Shown here piece after piece: positions 38,505-47,504 of a stretch of DNA of 64,000 nucleotides; the first letter of the stretch is position 1, and each line of letters opens with the position of its first letter. The notes beneath the pieces are model-generated. The model searched no databases. It worked only from the letters and a program-made list of their open reading frames with translations, and was not told the origin of the DNA. The translations under genes were made by a program, and so were the position numbers. The stretch comes from Gemella morbillorum (lineage in GTDB: Bacteria > Bacillota > Bacilli > Staphylococcales > Gemellaceae): positions 310,001-374,000 of the forward strand of contig NZ_LS483440.1 in the NCBI RefSeq assembly GCF_900476045.1. The letters run 5' to 3'.

Positions 38505-40004
38505 ATGGATTTAAAAAAAGTTGTTAATGAAGTTGTGGAACACAGCGGTGGTGTCGATAATATTCGTAGTGTTGTCCACTGTGCTACGCGTCTTCGTTTG
38601 GAATTAAACGATGAGAATAAATATGACAAAGATAAATTAGAAGATATTGAAGGAGTTAAAGGAGTATTTTTTAATAACGGACAACTTCAATTAATCTTTG
38701 GAAGTGGACTTGTTCAGCAAGTATATGCAGCTTATAACGAAGTATATAAAGGGGAAGCTTCAGATGAGTCTTCTACAAAAGATGAGACTAAGAGACCAAA
38801 AGGAAATCCACTTCAACGTTTTGTAAAAATGCTAAGTGATATCTTCGTACCAATTATTCCGGCAATCGTTGCTGGAGGGCTATTAATGGGTATCAACAAC
38901 GTTCTTACAGCAAAAGATTTATTCTATACTGGAAAATCAGTTATTGAGGCGAATCCAAGTATCGCTGGCTTAGCTGATATGGTTAACGTGTTTGCCAATG
39001 CACCGTTCGTATTCTTACCAGTATTAATTGGATTCTCTGCTACTAAACGTTTTGGTGGTAATCCATATCTTGGGGCAGCTCTTGCAATGTTAATGGTTCA
39101 CCCAGATGTAATGAACTTCTATGTATTTGGTAAATTAGATCCAGCTACTAACCAATTGTTAGCACCTGCTTTGGACATCGTTAATCAAAGTGGTCAAGCT
39201 GTAGATGGTCTGCAACGAGTAACATCTCTTGGATACTGGGATGTATTTGGATTTAAAATTGCTAAAGTAGGGTACCAAGGTACTGTTTTACCGATTTTAG
39301 CAGCGGCTTGGGTTCTTGCGACTATTGAAAAATTTTTACGTCGCGTTACTCCATCATGGTTAGATAACTTAACTACACCATTAGTATCGTTATTTGTAAC
39401 AGGATTTGTAACATTCGCTTGGATGGGACCTGTACTTCGTGAAGCTGGTACTCTTCTTGGAGAAGGATTACAGTGGTTATACACTAATGGTGGATTTGTA
39501 GGAGCTGGTATTTTTGGTCTATTATATGCACCAATCGTTATTACTGGTCTTCACCAAAGCTTCGCAGCTATCGAAACTCAATTACTTGCAGCAACAGGTC
39601 TTACATTTATTTTCCCAATAGCATCTATGTCAAACGTAGCTCAAGGTGCAGCTGTTCTTGCAGTATTAGTATTCTCTAAAAATACAAAAATGAAATCAAT
39701 TTCTTCAGCATCAGGTATTTCTGCATTACTAGGTATTACAGAACCTGCAATGTTTGGGGTTAACTTAAGACTTAAATATCCATTTTACGGAGCAATTGCA
39801 GGAAGTGCGGTCGGAAGTGCATGGATTGGTCTTAACAAAGTATTTGCATCAGCATTAGGTGCGGCAGGTATTCCAGGATTTATATCAATTCCTGCGAACC
39901 ACTGGTCAACATTTGCGATTGGTTTAGTACTATCATTCATCGTAGCATTCTCAGTAACAGCATACTTCTTCAAAACTAAGAAGGAGTTAGTTAATGCTAG
40001 CTAA
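38505..40004 (+). CDS. scrA: sucrose-specific PTS EIIBC component
   Basis: Imports sucrose and releases it as sucrose 6-phosphate. 499 residues: N-terminal IIB domain (1-~85) with phospho-Cys C26 in VHCATRLRLEL, linker, then the IIC membrane domain (~105-490) with the FAGGLLMGINN-like start (IIPAIVAGGLLMGINNV) and GITEPAMFGVNLRLKYPF near residue 405. There is no IIA domain, so it must borrow a IIA from another system, as many sucrose permeases do. Overlaps scrB by 11 bases. First gene of scrA-scrB-scrK. Confidence 0.94.
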   Translation: MDLKKVVNEVVEHSGGVDNIRSVVHCATRLRLELNDENKYDKDKLEDIEGVKGVFFNNGQLQLIFGSGLVQQVYAAYNEVYKGEASDESSTKDETKRPKGNPLQRFVKMLSDIFVPIIPAIVAGGLLMGINNVLTAKDLFYTGKSVIEANPSIAGLADMVNVFANAPFVFLPVLIGFSATKRFGGNPYLGAALAMLMVHPDVMNFYVFGKLDPATNQLLAPALDIVNQSGQAVDGLQRVTSLGYWDVFGFKIAKVGYQGTVLPILAAAWVLATIEKFLRRVTPSWLDNLTTPLVSLFVTGFVTFAWMGPVLREAGTLLGEGLQWLYTNGGFVGAGIFGLLYAPIVITGLHQSFAAIETQLLAATGLTFIFPIASMSNVAQGAAVLAVLVFSKNTKMKSISSASGISALLGITEPAMFGVNLRLKYPFYGAIAGSAVGSAWIGLNKVFASALGAAGIPGFISIPANHWSTFAIGLVLSFIVAFSVTAYFFKTKKELVNAS

Positions 40005-41304
40005 TAACTGGAAACAAAATCTTCATTTAGAACCTAGACATGGTTGGTTAAATGATCCAAATGGTTTAGCTTACTTTAATGGGAAATATCATATTTTTCA
40101 TCAATATTCATACGAAGTAAACGGTGGTTTAAAACATTGGTATTATTATACTAGCAGTGATTTAGTAAACTATGAAGACAAAGGTGTTTTCGTATCACCA
40201 ACAATTGCGGAAGAAACGCATGGTGTTTACTCAGGAAGCGCCAATGTAGAAAACGGGAAATTAGTTTTCTACTATACAGGAAATGTGAAACATAAAGGAG
40301 ATTATGACTACGTTCATGCTGGGCGTGGTCATAATACCATAACATTCTCAACAGAGGATGGAATCAACTTTACTGAGAAGAAATGTCTATTAACAACAGA
40401 TGAGTATCCTAATATGTCAAATCATGTTAGAGATCCAAAAGTATTTGAAAAAAATGGAAAGAGTTACTTAGTTTTAGGTGCTCGTGATAAGAATGATTAT
40501 GGTTGTCTAGTCGTGTATGATAAAGACACGCTCAATCACTATAAAACAATCTACTCTGAAAAAAATCTAGGTTTTATGTGGGAATGTCCAGATTATTTTG
40601 AAGTAGATGGTAAAGAAATATTTATATTCTCTCCACAAGGTATATCAAGAATGTACGCTAATTTCCAAAATATGTATCAAATAGTGTATTCGGTTGTTAA
40701 AGAAGGAATAGAGAATGTAGAAAAGATAAATAATTATAGTCTATTAGACTATGGTCATGATTTTTATGCGGCTCAAACTTTTATTGATGAAGATGGTGAA
40801 CGTGTGCTAATCGGTTGGATGGCAGTGCCAGATAGTTGCTATACAAACCCAACTACGAACTTCGGTTACCAAAATTGTTTAACTATCCCACGTGTTGTAA
40901 ATTATCGTGATGGGAAGTTATGCCAAACACTTCATAAGTCCGTTCAATCATTACTTGGAGAAGAGATAAAAACAAGTGAATTTAATGAAAAAACGTGGTA
41001 CTATAAACAAGAAGATGGTGAAAGTTTTGAAATCATTGTAGATGATTTCAGACTAAGCTATTTAGAAGGTGAACTTAAAGTTGATTATGGCACAACTGGT
41101 TATGGTAGAGACAATAGAAAGTACAAATTAGATTTAGAAAATGTTGAAATAGTTTTTGATAGTTCATCAGTAGAACTATTTGCGAACGATGGTAGTTTTG
41201 TTATTTCTAATAGATTTTACCCAAATAATCACAGTGTTAAAATTTCAGCGAATAAGTTTGTTGCGAAAAAATTAGGAGTAATTAAAGTAAGAGAGGAGAA
41301 CTAA
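39994..41304 (+). CDS. scrB: sucrose-6-phosphate hydrolase (GH32)
   Basis: Cleaves sucrose 6-phosphate to glucose 6-phosphate and fructose. 436 residues. GH32 catalytic set: nucleophile D21 in GWLNDPNG, transition-state D147 in RDPKVF, acid/base E197 in WECPDYF. The C-terminal ~110 residues form the short beta-sandwich domain. No signal peptide, as expected for an enzyme acting on a PTS product. Start lies inside the end of scrA; scrK follows one base after the stop. Confidence 0.95.
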   Translation: MLANNWKQNLHLEPRHGWLNDPNGLAYFNGKYHIFHQYSYEVNGGLKHWYYYTSSDLVNYEDKGVFVSPTIAEETHGVYSGSANVENGKLVFYYTGNVKHKGDYDYVHAGRGHNTITFSTEDGINFTEKKCLLTTDEYPNMSNHVRDPKVFEKNGKSYLVLGARDKNDYGCLVVYDKDTLNHYKTIYSEKNLGFMWECPDYFEVDGKEIFIFSPQGISRMYANFQNMYQIVYSVVKEGIENVEKINNYSLLDYGHDFYAAQTFIDEDGERVLIGWMAVPDSCYTNPTTNFGYQNCLTIPRVVNYRDGKLCQTLHKSVQSLLGEEIKTSEFNEKTWYYKQEDGESFEIIVDDFRLSYLEGELKVDYGTTGYGRDNRKYKLDLENVEIVFDSSSVELFANDGSFVISNRFYPNNHSVKISANKFVAKKLGVIKVREEN

Positions 41305-41305
41305 A

Positions 41306-42244
41306 ATGGCAGTTTTATGTATAGGAGAAATGCTAATAGATTTTATCGGAGAAGGTGTTGGAACAATTGACACAGTAAAATCATTTAAAAAAGAAGCAGG
41401 AGGATGTGTTGCTAATGTAGCTTGTGTTACACAAAAATTAGGACATAAAAGTTATTTGCTTACTTCATTAGGACAAGATGGTTTTGGAGATTTCCTAGAA
41501 AATACTTTGAAAAAAGAAGATGTAGATTGTAAATATGTGTCACGAAAAGGAGACAGTTTTACACCATTAGCATTTGTTTCTTTAGATGAAACTGGAGATC
41601 GTTCATTTAGTTTTTACTTTAAAGGTTCATCAGCACTTAGAATTAGTAAAGAAGATGTAGAAAAAGTAGATTTATCAGAGATTGAGGCTATTCACTTTGC
41701 AAGTATCGCTATTCAGGAAGAATCAAAAGAAAGTCATCACCTTCTTTTAAAAAAAGCAAAAGAAGCAGGGATTTTAATATCGTTTGATGTGAACTTACGA
41801 TTTAATCTTTGGGATGACCACAAAATTTATTTAGAAACTATAAAAGAATTTCTACCATATGTAGATGTTATTAAAGTAGCGGATAATGAGCTTGAGTTTT
41901 TAACGGGGACAACAGATATTAATGTTGCTTTAGAAAAAGATTTTAAACACTTAAAAGTTGTTCTTTATACTAAAGGTGAGCATGGGGCAGAAGTTTACTA
42001 CAAAGATAAAAAAGTAGTAACAACAACTCCTGACATAAAAGCAGTAGATACAACTGGAGCAGGAGATGCTTTTGCAGGCTCATTCTTATCTAAGTTATTA
42101 AATCAAAAAAATATTGATGATATATCAACAGAAGAACTAGCAGAGATGGCAGTATTTGCAACAAACTACGCAAGTCTTACAACTACAAAAACAGGAGCTA
42201 TTTCTAGTTATCTTACAGAAGAAGAGTATAAAGCTTTAATATAA
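41306..42244 (+). CDS. scrK: fructokinase (PfkB family)
   Basis: Phosphorylates the fructose released by ScrB. 312-residue ribokinase-fold protein with the N-terminal sugar motif GEMLIDFIGEG, the GGCVANVACVTQKLG signature near residue 32 and the catalytic/anion-hole motif DTTGAGDAFAGSFL near 247 with its Asp base. Start preceded by GAGAGGAG. Last gene of the sucrose operon. No scrR-type regulator gene is present next to it. Confidence 0.93.
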   Translation: MAVLCIGEMLIDFIGEGVGTIDTVKSFKKEAGGCVANVACVTQKLGHKSYLLTSLGQDGFGDFLENTLKKEDVDCKYVSRKGDSFTPLAFVSLDETGDRSFSFYFKGSSALRISKEDVEKVDLSEIEAIHFASIAIQEESKESHHLLLKKAKEAGILISFDVNLRFNLWDDHKIYLETIKEFLPYVDVIKVADNELEFLTGTTDINVALEKDFKHLKVVLYTKGEHGAEVYYKDKKVVTTTPDIKAVDTTGAGDAFAGSFLSKLLNQKNIDDISTEELAEMAVFATNYASLTTTKTGAISSYLTEEEYKALI

Positions 42245-42252
42245 TTTCTCAT

Positions 42253-42290
42253 AAAAAGTAATTTTAGCAGGTCTAGAATTACTTTTTATT
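42253..42290 (+). terminator. terminator of the sucrose operon
   Basis: AAAAAGTAATTTTA and TAGAATTACTTTTT pair across a 7-nt loop, followed by a T-rich run. Confidence 0.8.
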
Positions 42291-42505
42291 TTGTAGCAGA
42301 AAAAATTAAATGAGAGGATATTTATTTTTGGAAAGATGATTATTTTTTAAAAAATAGCCGTCAAAGTTTATTGAATAATAAATATAAAAATTTTATTATT
42401 TAATAGTTATATTTTAGAATATAATAAATATAAAAATAAAGTTAGAAAATAGCTTGAAGATGGTATAAATCTCTAAAAATAATTATTCAAATATTATATC
42501 TTTTA

Positions 42506-42514
42506 TGCTATAAT
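42506..42514 (+). promoter_or_regulatory. extended -10 promoter of the aquaporin gene
   Basis: TG-C-TATAAT, 38 nt before the start. The 42291-42505 stretch is AT-rich and otherwise empty. Confidence 0.6.
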
Positions 42515-42552
42515 GCTGCTATATAAATTTTATGAAAAGGAGAAACAATTTA

Positions 42553-43365
42553 ATGAAAGATTATTCTTTAAAAAATGATTTTTTAGGGGAGTTAATTGGT
42601 TCATACATTCTAGTGCTATTTGGTACTGGTGCAGTTGCAGCAGCTGTGCTTTACGATGCGCATCAAAGTTTATTCCAAATCGGTATGCTTTGGGCCTTTG
42701 CAGTAACATTTGGTATTTATATGACTCGTAACTTAAGTAATGCTCATTTTAATCCAGCGGTTAGTGTTGCTATGGTCTTAACTGGCAGAATGTCAGCTAA
42801 AAGACTTCCTACTTATATTTTAGGACAGTTTATCGGAGCCTTTTTAGGAGGGTTAACGGTTTATGGAGTTTATGGTTCTTCAATAGCTCAATATGAAGCG
42901 AAAAAAAATATTGTAAGAGGAACTTTCGAATCTGTTACAACAGCAAAAATGTTTGGTGAATATTACAACCAACCTGGAGGATATAGTTTATCTATGCCGC
43001 TTGCTATAGCAGTCGAAGCGTTAGGAACGTTTTTATTAGTACTTATTATTTTCTTATTTACTGAAGGTGCTAATGTTGGAAGACCTAATGATAATACTGC
43101 ACCTATTTTAATCGGGTTAACAGTAGGTTCATTATTATGTCTATTAGCATCAATTACACAAGCTGGAATGAATCCAACGCGTGACTTTGCACCACGTCTA
43201 GTTGCGTGGATGTTTGGTTGGGATGAAGCAGCATTCCCAGATAGTAGTGGAGGTTTCTTCTGGGTTTATATACTTGCACCTATTGTAGGTGGAATACTTG
43301 CTGGATATTTCTTTACATTAGTATTAGAACCAGCTATGAAAAAACAAAAAGAATTAACTAAATAA
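42553..43365 (+). CDS. aquaglyceroporin (MIP family)
   Basis: 270-residue channel with six spans. First pore loop NAHFNPAVSVAM (NPA at 67-69). The second is GMNPTRDFAPR: NPT (207-209) in place of NPA; the Asp after Arg is the glycerol-facilitator mark. It should pass glycerol or other small neutral solutes, which can include arsenous acid. I chose ATG 42553 because AAAGGAGA lies ten bases before it; the in-frame ATG at 42532 comes before that site. The GTPase gene follows after 30 nt, so they are probably co-transcribed. Confidence 0.88.
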   Translation: MKDYSLKNDFLGELIGSYILVLFGTGAVAAAVLYDAHQSLFQIGMLWAFAVTFGIYMTRNLSNAHFNPAVSVAMVLTGRMSAKRLPTYILGQFIGAFLGGLTVYGVYGSSIAQYEAKKNIVRGTFESVTTAKMFGEYYNQPGGYSLSMPLAIAVEALGTFLLVLIIFLFTEGANVGRPNDNTAPILIGLTVGSLLCLLASITQAGMNPTRDFAPRLVAWMFGWDEAAFPDSSGGFFWVYILAPIVGGILAGYFFTLVLEPAMKKQKELTK

Positions 43366-43395
43366 TATAATTTAAAAGAATAAGGAGAATTTGTT

Positions 43396-44481
43396 ATGGC
43401 AAAGAAAACAGATTTAGTATTAGTCGGTGGATTTTTAGGAGCAGGGAAAACTAGCTTGCTTTTTGAAATGGCAAAAAGATTAAACAAACAAGGGAAAAAA
43501 GTTGGATTAATTACGAATGACCAAGCTAGCGAGCTTGTAGATACATCATTTTTAGAAACTAATGACGATATTGTAGAAGAAGTAAGTGGAAGCTGCTTCT
43601 GCTGTAACTTTAACGGTTTTGCAGATGCTATTAAACATCTTCAAGAACAAAATAATAGTGATATAATTTTTGCTGAGCCGGTAGGTAGCTGTACTGACCT
43701 TTCAGCGACAATTATGCAACCAGTAAAAGAAAAATACAGTGACAGCTTAAATCTAAAACAACTTACAGTATTAGCTGATCCAACAAGATTAAAAGCGGTT
43801 CTTAAAGATCATTCAAATCCTGGAGATTATATTATTTATAAACAATTTGAAGAAGCTGATGTAATCTTAATCAATAAAGTTGAATTATTATCTGAAAAAG
43901 AATTAGCGGAATTAGTAGAAGCTACTAAGAAAGAATTTAACAATGAAAATGTACTAACTACTAGTGTGAAAACTGGAGAAGGTCTAGATGAATGGTTTAA
44001 CCAAATTATCACTAGTGAAAAAGAAGTTGGTCGCAAAATTGTAGAAGTTGACTATGATACTTATGCAGATGGTGAAGCATTATTCGGTTGGTTAAATGGA
44101 ACTTATAGTGTAGAAAAAGAACAAAATTTTGAAGAACTTGCTACTGCATTTTTAGCTAACTTAGCTCAAAGATTTGATTCTGAAAACTTAAACGTAGGGC
44201 ACGTTAAATTCTTATTACAAGGGGAAAATATTGGTTTAGTTGGAAATATTGTAGGGAAAAAAGAAACAGCCGCATTAAGAAAATTAAATGATGGAGAGGA
44301 TGGAGTATTCTTAACTGTAAATGCTCGTGTAGAAGTACACCCAGATAACCTTACTGCAATTATTAAAGAAGAAATTGATAGAGTATTTAAAGAAGTTGGG
44401 TACAAAGAAGAAAAATTAAATGCTTTAATTCCAGGAAGACCAAATCCAACATTTAGATATAGAGAAATTGTAAAACTATAA
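43396..44481 (+). CDS. G3E/CobW-type GTPase, putative metallochaperone
   Basis: 361-residue P-loop GTPase of the CobW/HypB/UreG (G3E) family, whose members load metals into target proteins. Walker A GGFLGAGKTS (11-20), the metal motif C67-F-C69-C70, and NKVEL for guanine recognition near residue 156 are visible. The C-terminal ~140 residues differ from usual CobW_C domains. Metal and client are unknown; zinc is the commonest for this family. Its neighbours are an aquaglyceroporin and an arsenite-methyltransferase-like gene. Confidence 0.88.
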   Translation: MAKKTDLVLVGGFLGAGKTSLLFEMAKRLNKQGKKVGLITNDQASELVDTSFLETNDDIVEEVSGSCFCCNFNGFADAIKHLQEQNNSDIIFAEPVGSCTDLSATIMQPVKEKYSDSLNLKQLTVLADPTRLKAVLKDHSNPGDYIIYKQFEEADVILINKVELLSEKELAELVEATKKEFNNENVLTTSVKTGEGLDEWFNQIITSEKEVGRKIVEVDYDTYADGEALFGWLNGTYSVEKEQNFEELATAFLANLAQRFDSENLNVGHVKFLLQGENIGLVGNIVGKKETAALRKLNDGEDGVFLTVNARVEVHPDNLTAIIKEEIDRVFKEVGYKEEKLNALIPGRPNPTFRYREIVKL

Positions 44482-44523
44482 TTTTAGTAAAAATTATTAA
44501 TCTATGATAAAATAAATATGAAC

Positions 44524-44563
44524 TTAGTTGCTTGAGTTGTAAAATTCAAGCAACTAAATTTTT
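44524..44563 (+). terminator. terminator between the G3E GTPase and methyltransferase genes
   Basis: TTAGTTGCTTGA and TCAAGCAACTAA form a perfect 12-bp stem with a 10-nt loop, then ATTTTTAG. It ends only 28 nt before the methyltransferase start, so it could also act as an attenuator in that gene's leader if transcription starts after TAAAAT near 44510. Confidence 0.8.
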
Positions 44564-44590
44564 AGAAAAGTTATGAAAGGAGAGAGTAGG

Positions 44591-45346
44591 ATGTCACAAA
44601 ATAATATTAAAATAAGAGTTTCTGTAGGGAAATTTTATGATGACATATCAAAAAATAAAAAGAAAACAAAAGTAGACTCTAAAGCACTTAGTATGTCATT
44701 AGGTTATGATGAAGATATTATCAACGAATTTTCTGATGAGATTAATATGGGGCTTTCTTGTGGGAATCCAATTAACCACTTAAAAATTAAAGAAGGACAA
44801 ACTCTAATTGATTTAGGTTGTGGTGCAGGTATGGATATTTTCGTTACAAAGATGAAAAATCCAAAAGTCGGAATGCTTTATGGTTTAGATAGATTAGATT
44901 CTATGTTGGAAAAAGCTCGTAAAGTAGTAGAAAGCAAGAACTTTGATAATATAGAATTTATTAAGGGTGAACTAATCGATATTCCTTTAGAGGACAAATC
45001 GGTGGATAGAGTTATTAGTAACTGTGTTATTAACCTTGAACCAGATAAACAACAAGTTTACAATGAAATCTATCGTATATTAAAAGATGATGGTATGTTT
45101 GTTATTTCTGATATAATTTTAAAACAAAGCTTACCAGAAAAGTGGAAAAATTCTGAAAAACTATATTGTACTTGAGTGGCTGGGGCTCTTCTGGAAGAAG
45201 AGATGGTTGATATTATAAAAAAAGCAGGCTTTACAAAATTCCAGATTATTAATTCAGATGTTACAGAAGAATATGCTGAAAAATGGGGTTATGGTAAGGG
45301 AATGAAAGACTATATACAAAGCGGGTTATTAATAGGTAGAAAATAA
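44591..45346 (+). CDS. arsM: arsenite methyltransferase-like protein with in-frame TGA (selenocysteine candidate or pseudogene)
   Basis: SAM-dependent methyltransferase; ArsM makes methylated arsenicals from arsenite. Start ATG after AAAGGAGAG. Residues 54-60 GLSCGNP (C57) match the first arsenic-binding cysteine of ArsM, then the SAM motif DLGCGAGMDIF, and SNCVINLEPDK. At 45173-45175 a TGA interrupts the frame after residue 194 (LYCT); reading through gives VAGALLEEEMVDIIKKAGF and 56 codons in all to TAA at 45344. The TGA falls exactly where relatives have Cys before (V/L)(A/G)GAL. If the TGA is decoded as Sec the protein is 251 residues with U195. If not, translation stops at 194 and the catalytic Cys is lost. 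The third ArsM cysteine is absent. See findings. Confidence 0.75.
45186..45202 (+). promoter_or_regulatory. SECIS-like hairpin after the in-frame TGA
   Basis: CTCTTC-TGGAA-GAAGAG: six perfect base pairs and a 5-nt loop whose second and third bases are G. The loop begins 16 nt after the TGA, at the short end of the range known for bacterial SECIS elements. The codons here (GTG, GGG, CTG, GAG) are G-rich compared with the AT-rich usage around them. Confidence 0.4.
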
Positions 45347-45421
45347 TATAAAGCAGTATCTAAATAATAAACCAACTTTTAAAATTTTTATAAGCAATAT
45401 AAATTAGATAATGTCAAAAAT

Positions 45422-45468
45422 AAAAGTAGCTAAAGTCTATGTTTAAACTAGATTTTAGTTACTTTTTA
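45422..45468 (+). terminator. terminator after the methyltransferase gene
   Basis: AAAGTAGCTAAAGTCTA pairs with TAGATTTTAGTTACTTT with two or three wobble/mismatch positions, followed by T5. TATAAT at 45469-45474 right after it is the likely -10 of the next operon. Confidence 0.7.
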
Positions 45469-45511
45469 TATAATTAATGATGAAATGAACTAAAGCAAGG
45501 AGTGTTGAGAA

Positions 45512-46198
45512 ATGAGACTATTACTAGCAGAAGATGAAAGAGACTTAGCTGATGCGCTAGAGGCGATGCTAAAGCATAATAATTATTCGGTAGATACAGT
45601 TGATAATGGTCAGGATGCATTAGATTATCTGATGCTTGATGACTATGATGGAGCTATATTGGATGTTATGATGCCGAAGATGGATGGAGTAACAGTAGTT
45701 AAAAAATTGAGAGAAAATAAAAAAAATACACCTGTACTACTATTAACGGCGAAATCAGAAGTAGAAGATAAAGTATATGGTCTTGACAGCGGGGCTGACG
45801 ATTATTTAACAAAACCATTTGTTATTAAAGAATTACTAGCACGTGTAAGATCTATGACAAGAAGACAGGCAACATTTACGAGTAATGTTCTTGAATTAGG
45901 AAATGTTAGTTTGAGTAAATATACTTTTGAGTTGTCTACTGATAAAGATAAAGTAAGACTATCAAATAAAGAATATCAAATGATGGAAATGCTAATGCGT
46001 AATCCAGGGAATGTTATTCAAACAGAACAATTCCTAGAAAGAATTTGGGGTTATGACAGTGATTCAGAGATTAATGTAGTTTGGGTTAACATTTCTTACT
46101 TAAGAAAAAAACTGAAAGCATTAGATGCTAATATTCAAATTAAAGCAACTAGAAATGTTGGATATACATTGGAGATAGTCGATGTTCAAGAGTCTTAG
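45512..46198 (+). CDS. OmpR-family response regulator 2
   Basis: 228 residues: receiver domain with phospho-acceptor D51 (LDVMMPKMDG), LLTAKSE and LTKPF motifs; winged-helix domain (about 130-228) ending IKATRNVGYTLEI. Start after CAAGGAGTG. Overlaps its kinase gene by 17 bases. Does not share the TTCAT box seen before the first system, at least in its short upstream region. Confidence 0.93.
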   Translation: MRLLLAEDERDLADALEAMLKHNNYSVDTVDNGQDALDYLMLDDYDGAILDVMMPKMDGVTVVKKLRENKKNTPVLLLTAKSEVEDKVYGLDSGADDYLTKPFVIKELLARVRSMTRRQATFTSNVLELGNVSLSKYTFELSTDKDKVRLSNKEYQMMEMLMRNPGNVIQTEQFLERIWGYDSDSEINVVWVNISYLRKKLKALDANIQIKATRNVGYTLEIVDVQES

Positions 46199-47414
46199 AA
46201 GAAAATTTGTTGCTTCGGCAGTAGTTAGTGTTGCAGTAGTTATAACCTTAATGGCAGTAACTCTAAATTTTATTAACTATTGTAAGTTGGAGCAACGAAT
46301 AGATGAAACACTACATGAAACGGCAAAATCACAAACATTAGTTGCCCTGTTCAAAGAAGGTGCAGAAAATGATTTAGTGATAACTAAAAATACATCTAGT
46401 GCTACTGATTCAACAGGTTTTTCTGTAGCGAAAGTAAATTCTGAAGGGAAGATCGAAAAATCTTATCGAGATGATGCTTTGATTTCGTCGCAGAAAGATT
46501 TGCAAAGTTATATTGATAAAATATATACTAATGGACAAGAGAGTGGTTTTATAGGAAGTTATCGATATTTAAAAACAGAAACTAAGACTGGAAATGTTAT
46601 ATTGTTTTTAAATTGTCAAAGAGACTTAGAGTCTTATTATTCATTTGTTAGAAATACAATAATCATATCTTCTATAGTTATCTTATCTGTACTTATAATT
46701 ATTGTAATGGTATCAAAAAAAGTAATAGCGCCAATCCAACAGAGTTATGTAAAGCAAAAACAATTTATTACGGATGCTAGTCATGAATTAAAAACACCAT
46801 TAGCTATTATTAGTTCCAATACCGATGTATTAGAACTTGAACATGGTAATTCGAAGTGGACAAAAAATATCCAAAATCAAGTAGAACGTCTAACTAGTCT
46901 TGTTAATAGCTTAGTTGCTTTTAGTAGAATGGAAGAAAAAGATACAGTAGAAAGAGTGAAGTTCGACTTGACAAGTACGTTAAAATCTCGCATAAATGAT
47001 TTTAATGAATTAGCTAATTTCCAAAAGAAATTCATTGCTACAGATATTGACAGTAATCTTTATTATAACGGAGATCAACAAGCAATAATTCAACTAATGG
47101 ATATTTTATTGGAAAATGCGATAAAATATGCACCGCAAAATAGTGATATAAATATTAGTCTTAAAAAAAATCGCCGCTATGCAACTATGAAAATTTCAAA
47201 TAAAGCTAATGTAAAAAAAGGAGATTTACGAAAAGTATTCGATAGATTTTATCGTTTAGATGAATCAAGAAATAGCCACGTTAAAGGATACGGTATTGGT
47301 TTATCTATGGCTCAAGTAATTGCTGAAAAACATAAAGAAGTAATAAAAGCGTATGCTCCTAAAGATGGAATTTTCAGTATAGAAACGCGTTTTACGCTAG
47401 ATGAGAAGAAGTAG
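46182..47414 (+). CDS. sensor histidine kinase 2
   Basis: 410 residues. Two membrane spans (about 10-33 and 158-178) flank an extracellular domain of about 125 residues with no recognised sensor fold; there is no clear HAMP domain between the second span and the DHp helix. H201 in FITDASHELKTPLAII; ATPase motifs LLENAIKYAP, FDRFYRLDESR and GYGIGLSMAQ. The G1 box normally reading DxGxG is replaced by KISNKANVKKGD, so that part is degenerate. Start ATG at 46182, inside the regulator gene. Confidence 0.9.
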   Translation: MFKSLRRKFVASAVVSVAVVITLMAVTLNFINYCKLEQRIDETLHETAKSQTLVALFKEGAENDLVITKNTSSATDSTGFSVAKVNSEGKIEKSYRDDALISSQKDLQSYIDKIYTNGQESGFIGSYRYLKTETKTGNVILFLNCQRDLESYYSFVRNTIIISSIVILSVLIIIVMVSKKVIAPIQQSYVKQKQFITDASHELKTPLAIISSNTDVLELEHGNSKWTKNIQNQVERLTSLVNSLVAFSRMEEKDTVERVKFDLTSTLKSRINDFNELANFQKKFIATDIDSNLYYNGDQQAIIQLMDILLENAIKYAPQNSDINISLKKNRRYATMKISNKANVKKGDLRKVFDRFYRLDESRNSHVKGYGIGLSMAQVIAEKHKEVIKAYAPKDGIFSIETRFTLDEKK

Positions 47415-47469
47415 CTAGCGAAGGAATAGTACGAGATTAATTAAAAATTTATAAAAAAAGACAAACTTA

Positions 47470-47478
47470 TGATATAAT
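47470..47478 (+). promoter_or_regulatory. extended -10 promoter of the DUF4064 gene
   Basis: TG-A-TATAAT just before a hairpin; 53 nt upstream of the start. Confidence 0.6.
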
Positions 47479-47481
47479 AGT

Positions 47482-47504
47482 GACAAGATAAATTTTATCT
47501 TGTC
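47482..47504 (+). promoter_or_regulatory. hairpin at the 5' end of the DUF4064 mRNA
   Basis: GACAAGATAA and TTATCTTGTC form a perfect 10-bp stem with a 3-nt loop, followed by TTTATTAT. It begins within a few bases of the expected transcription start; it may stabilise the mRNA or act as a leader terminator. Confidence 0.5.

Noticed and set aside
42300-42505. Riboswitch before the aquaporin gene
   Set aside because: The sequence is simple AT-rich DNA with no conserved core or stable stems that I can recognise.
45174-45346. Frameshift in the methyltransferase gene
   Set aside because: The frame continues unchanged after the TGA with conserved residues; only a single stop codon separates the halves.
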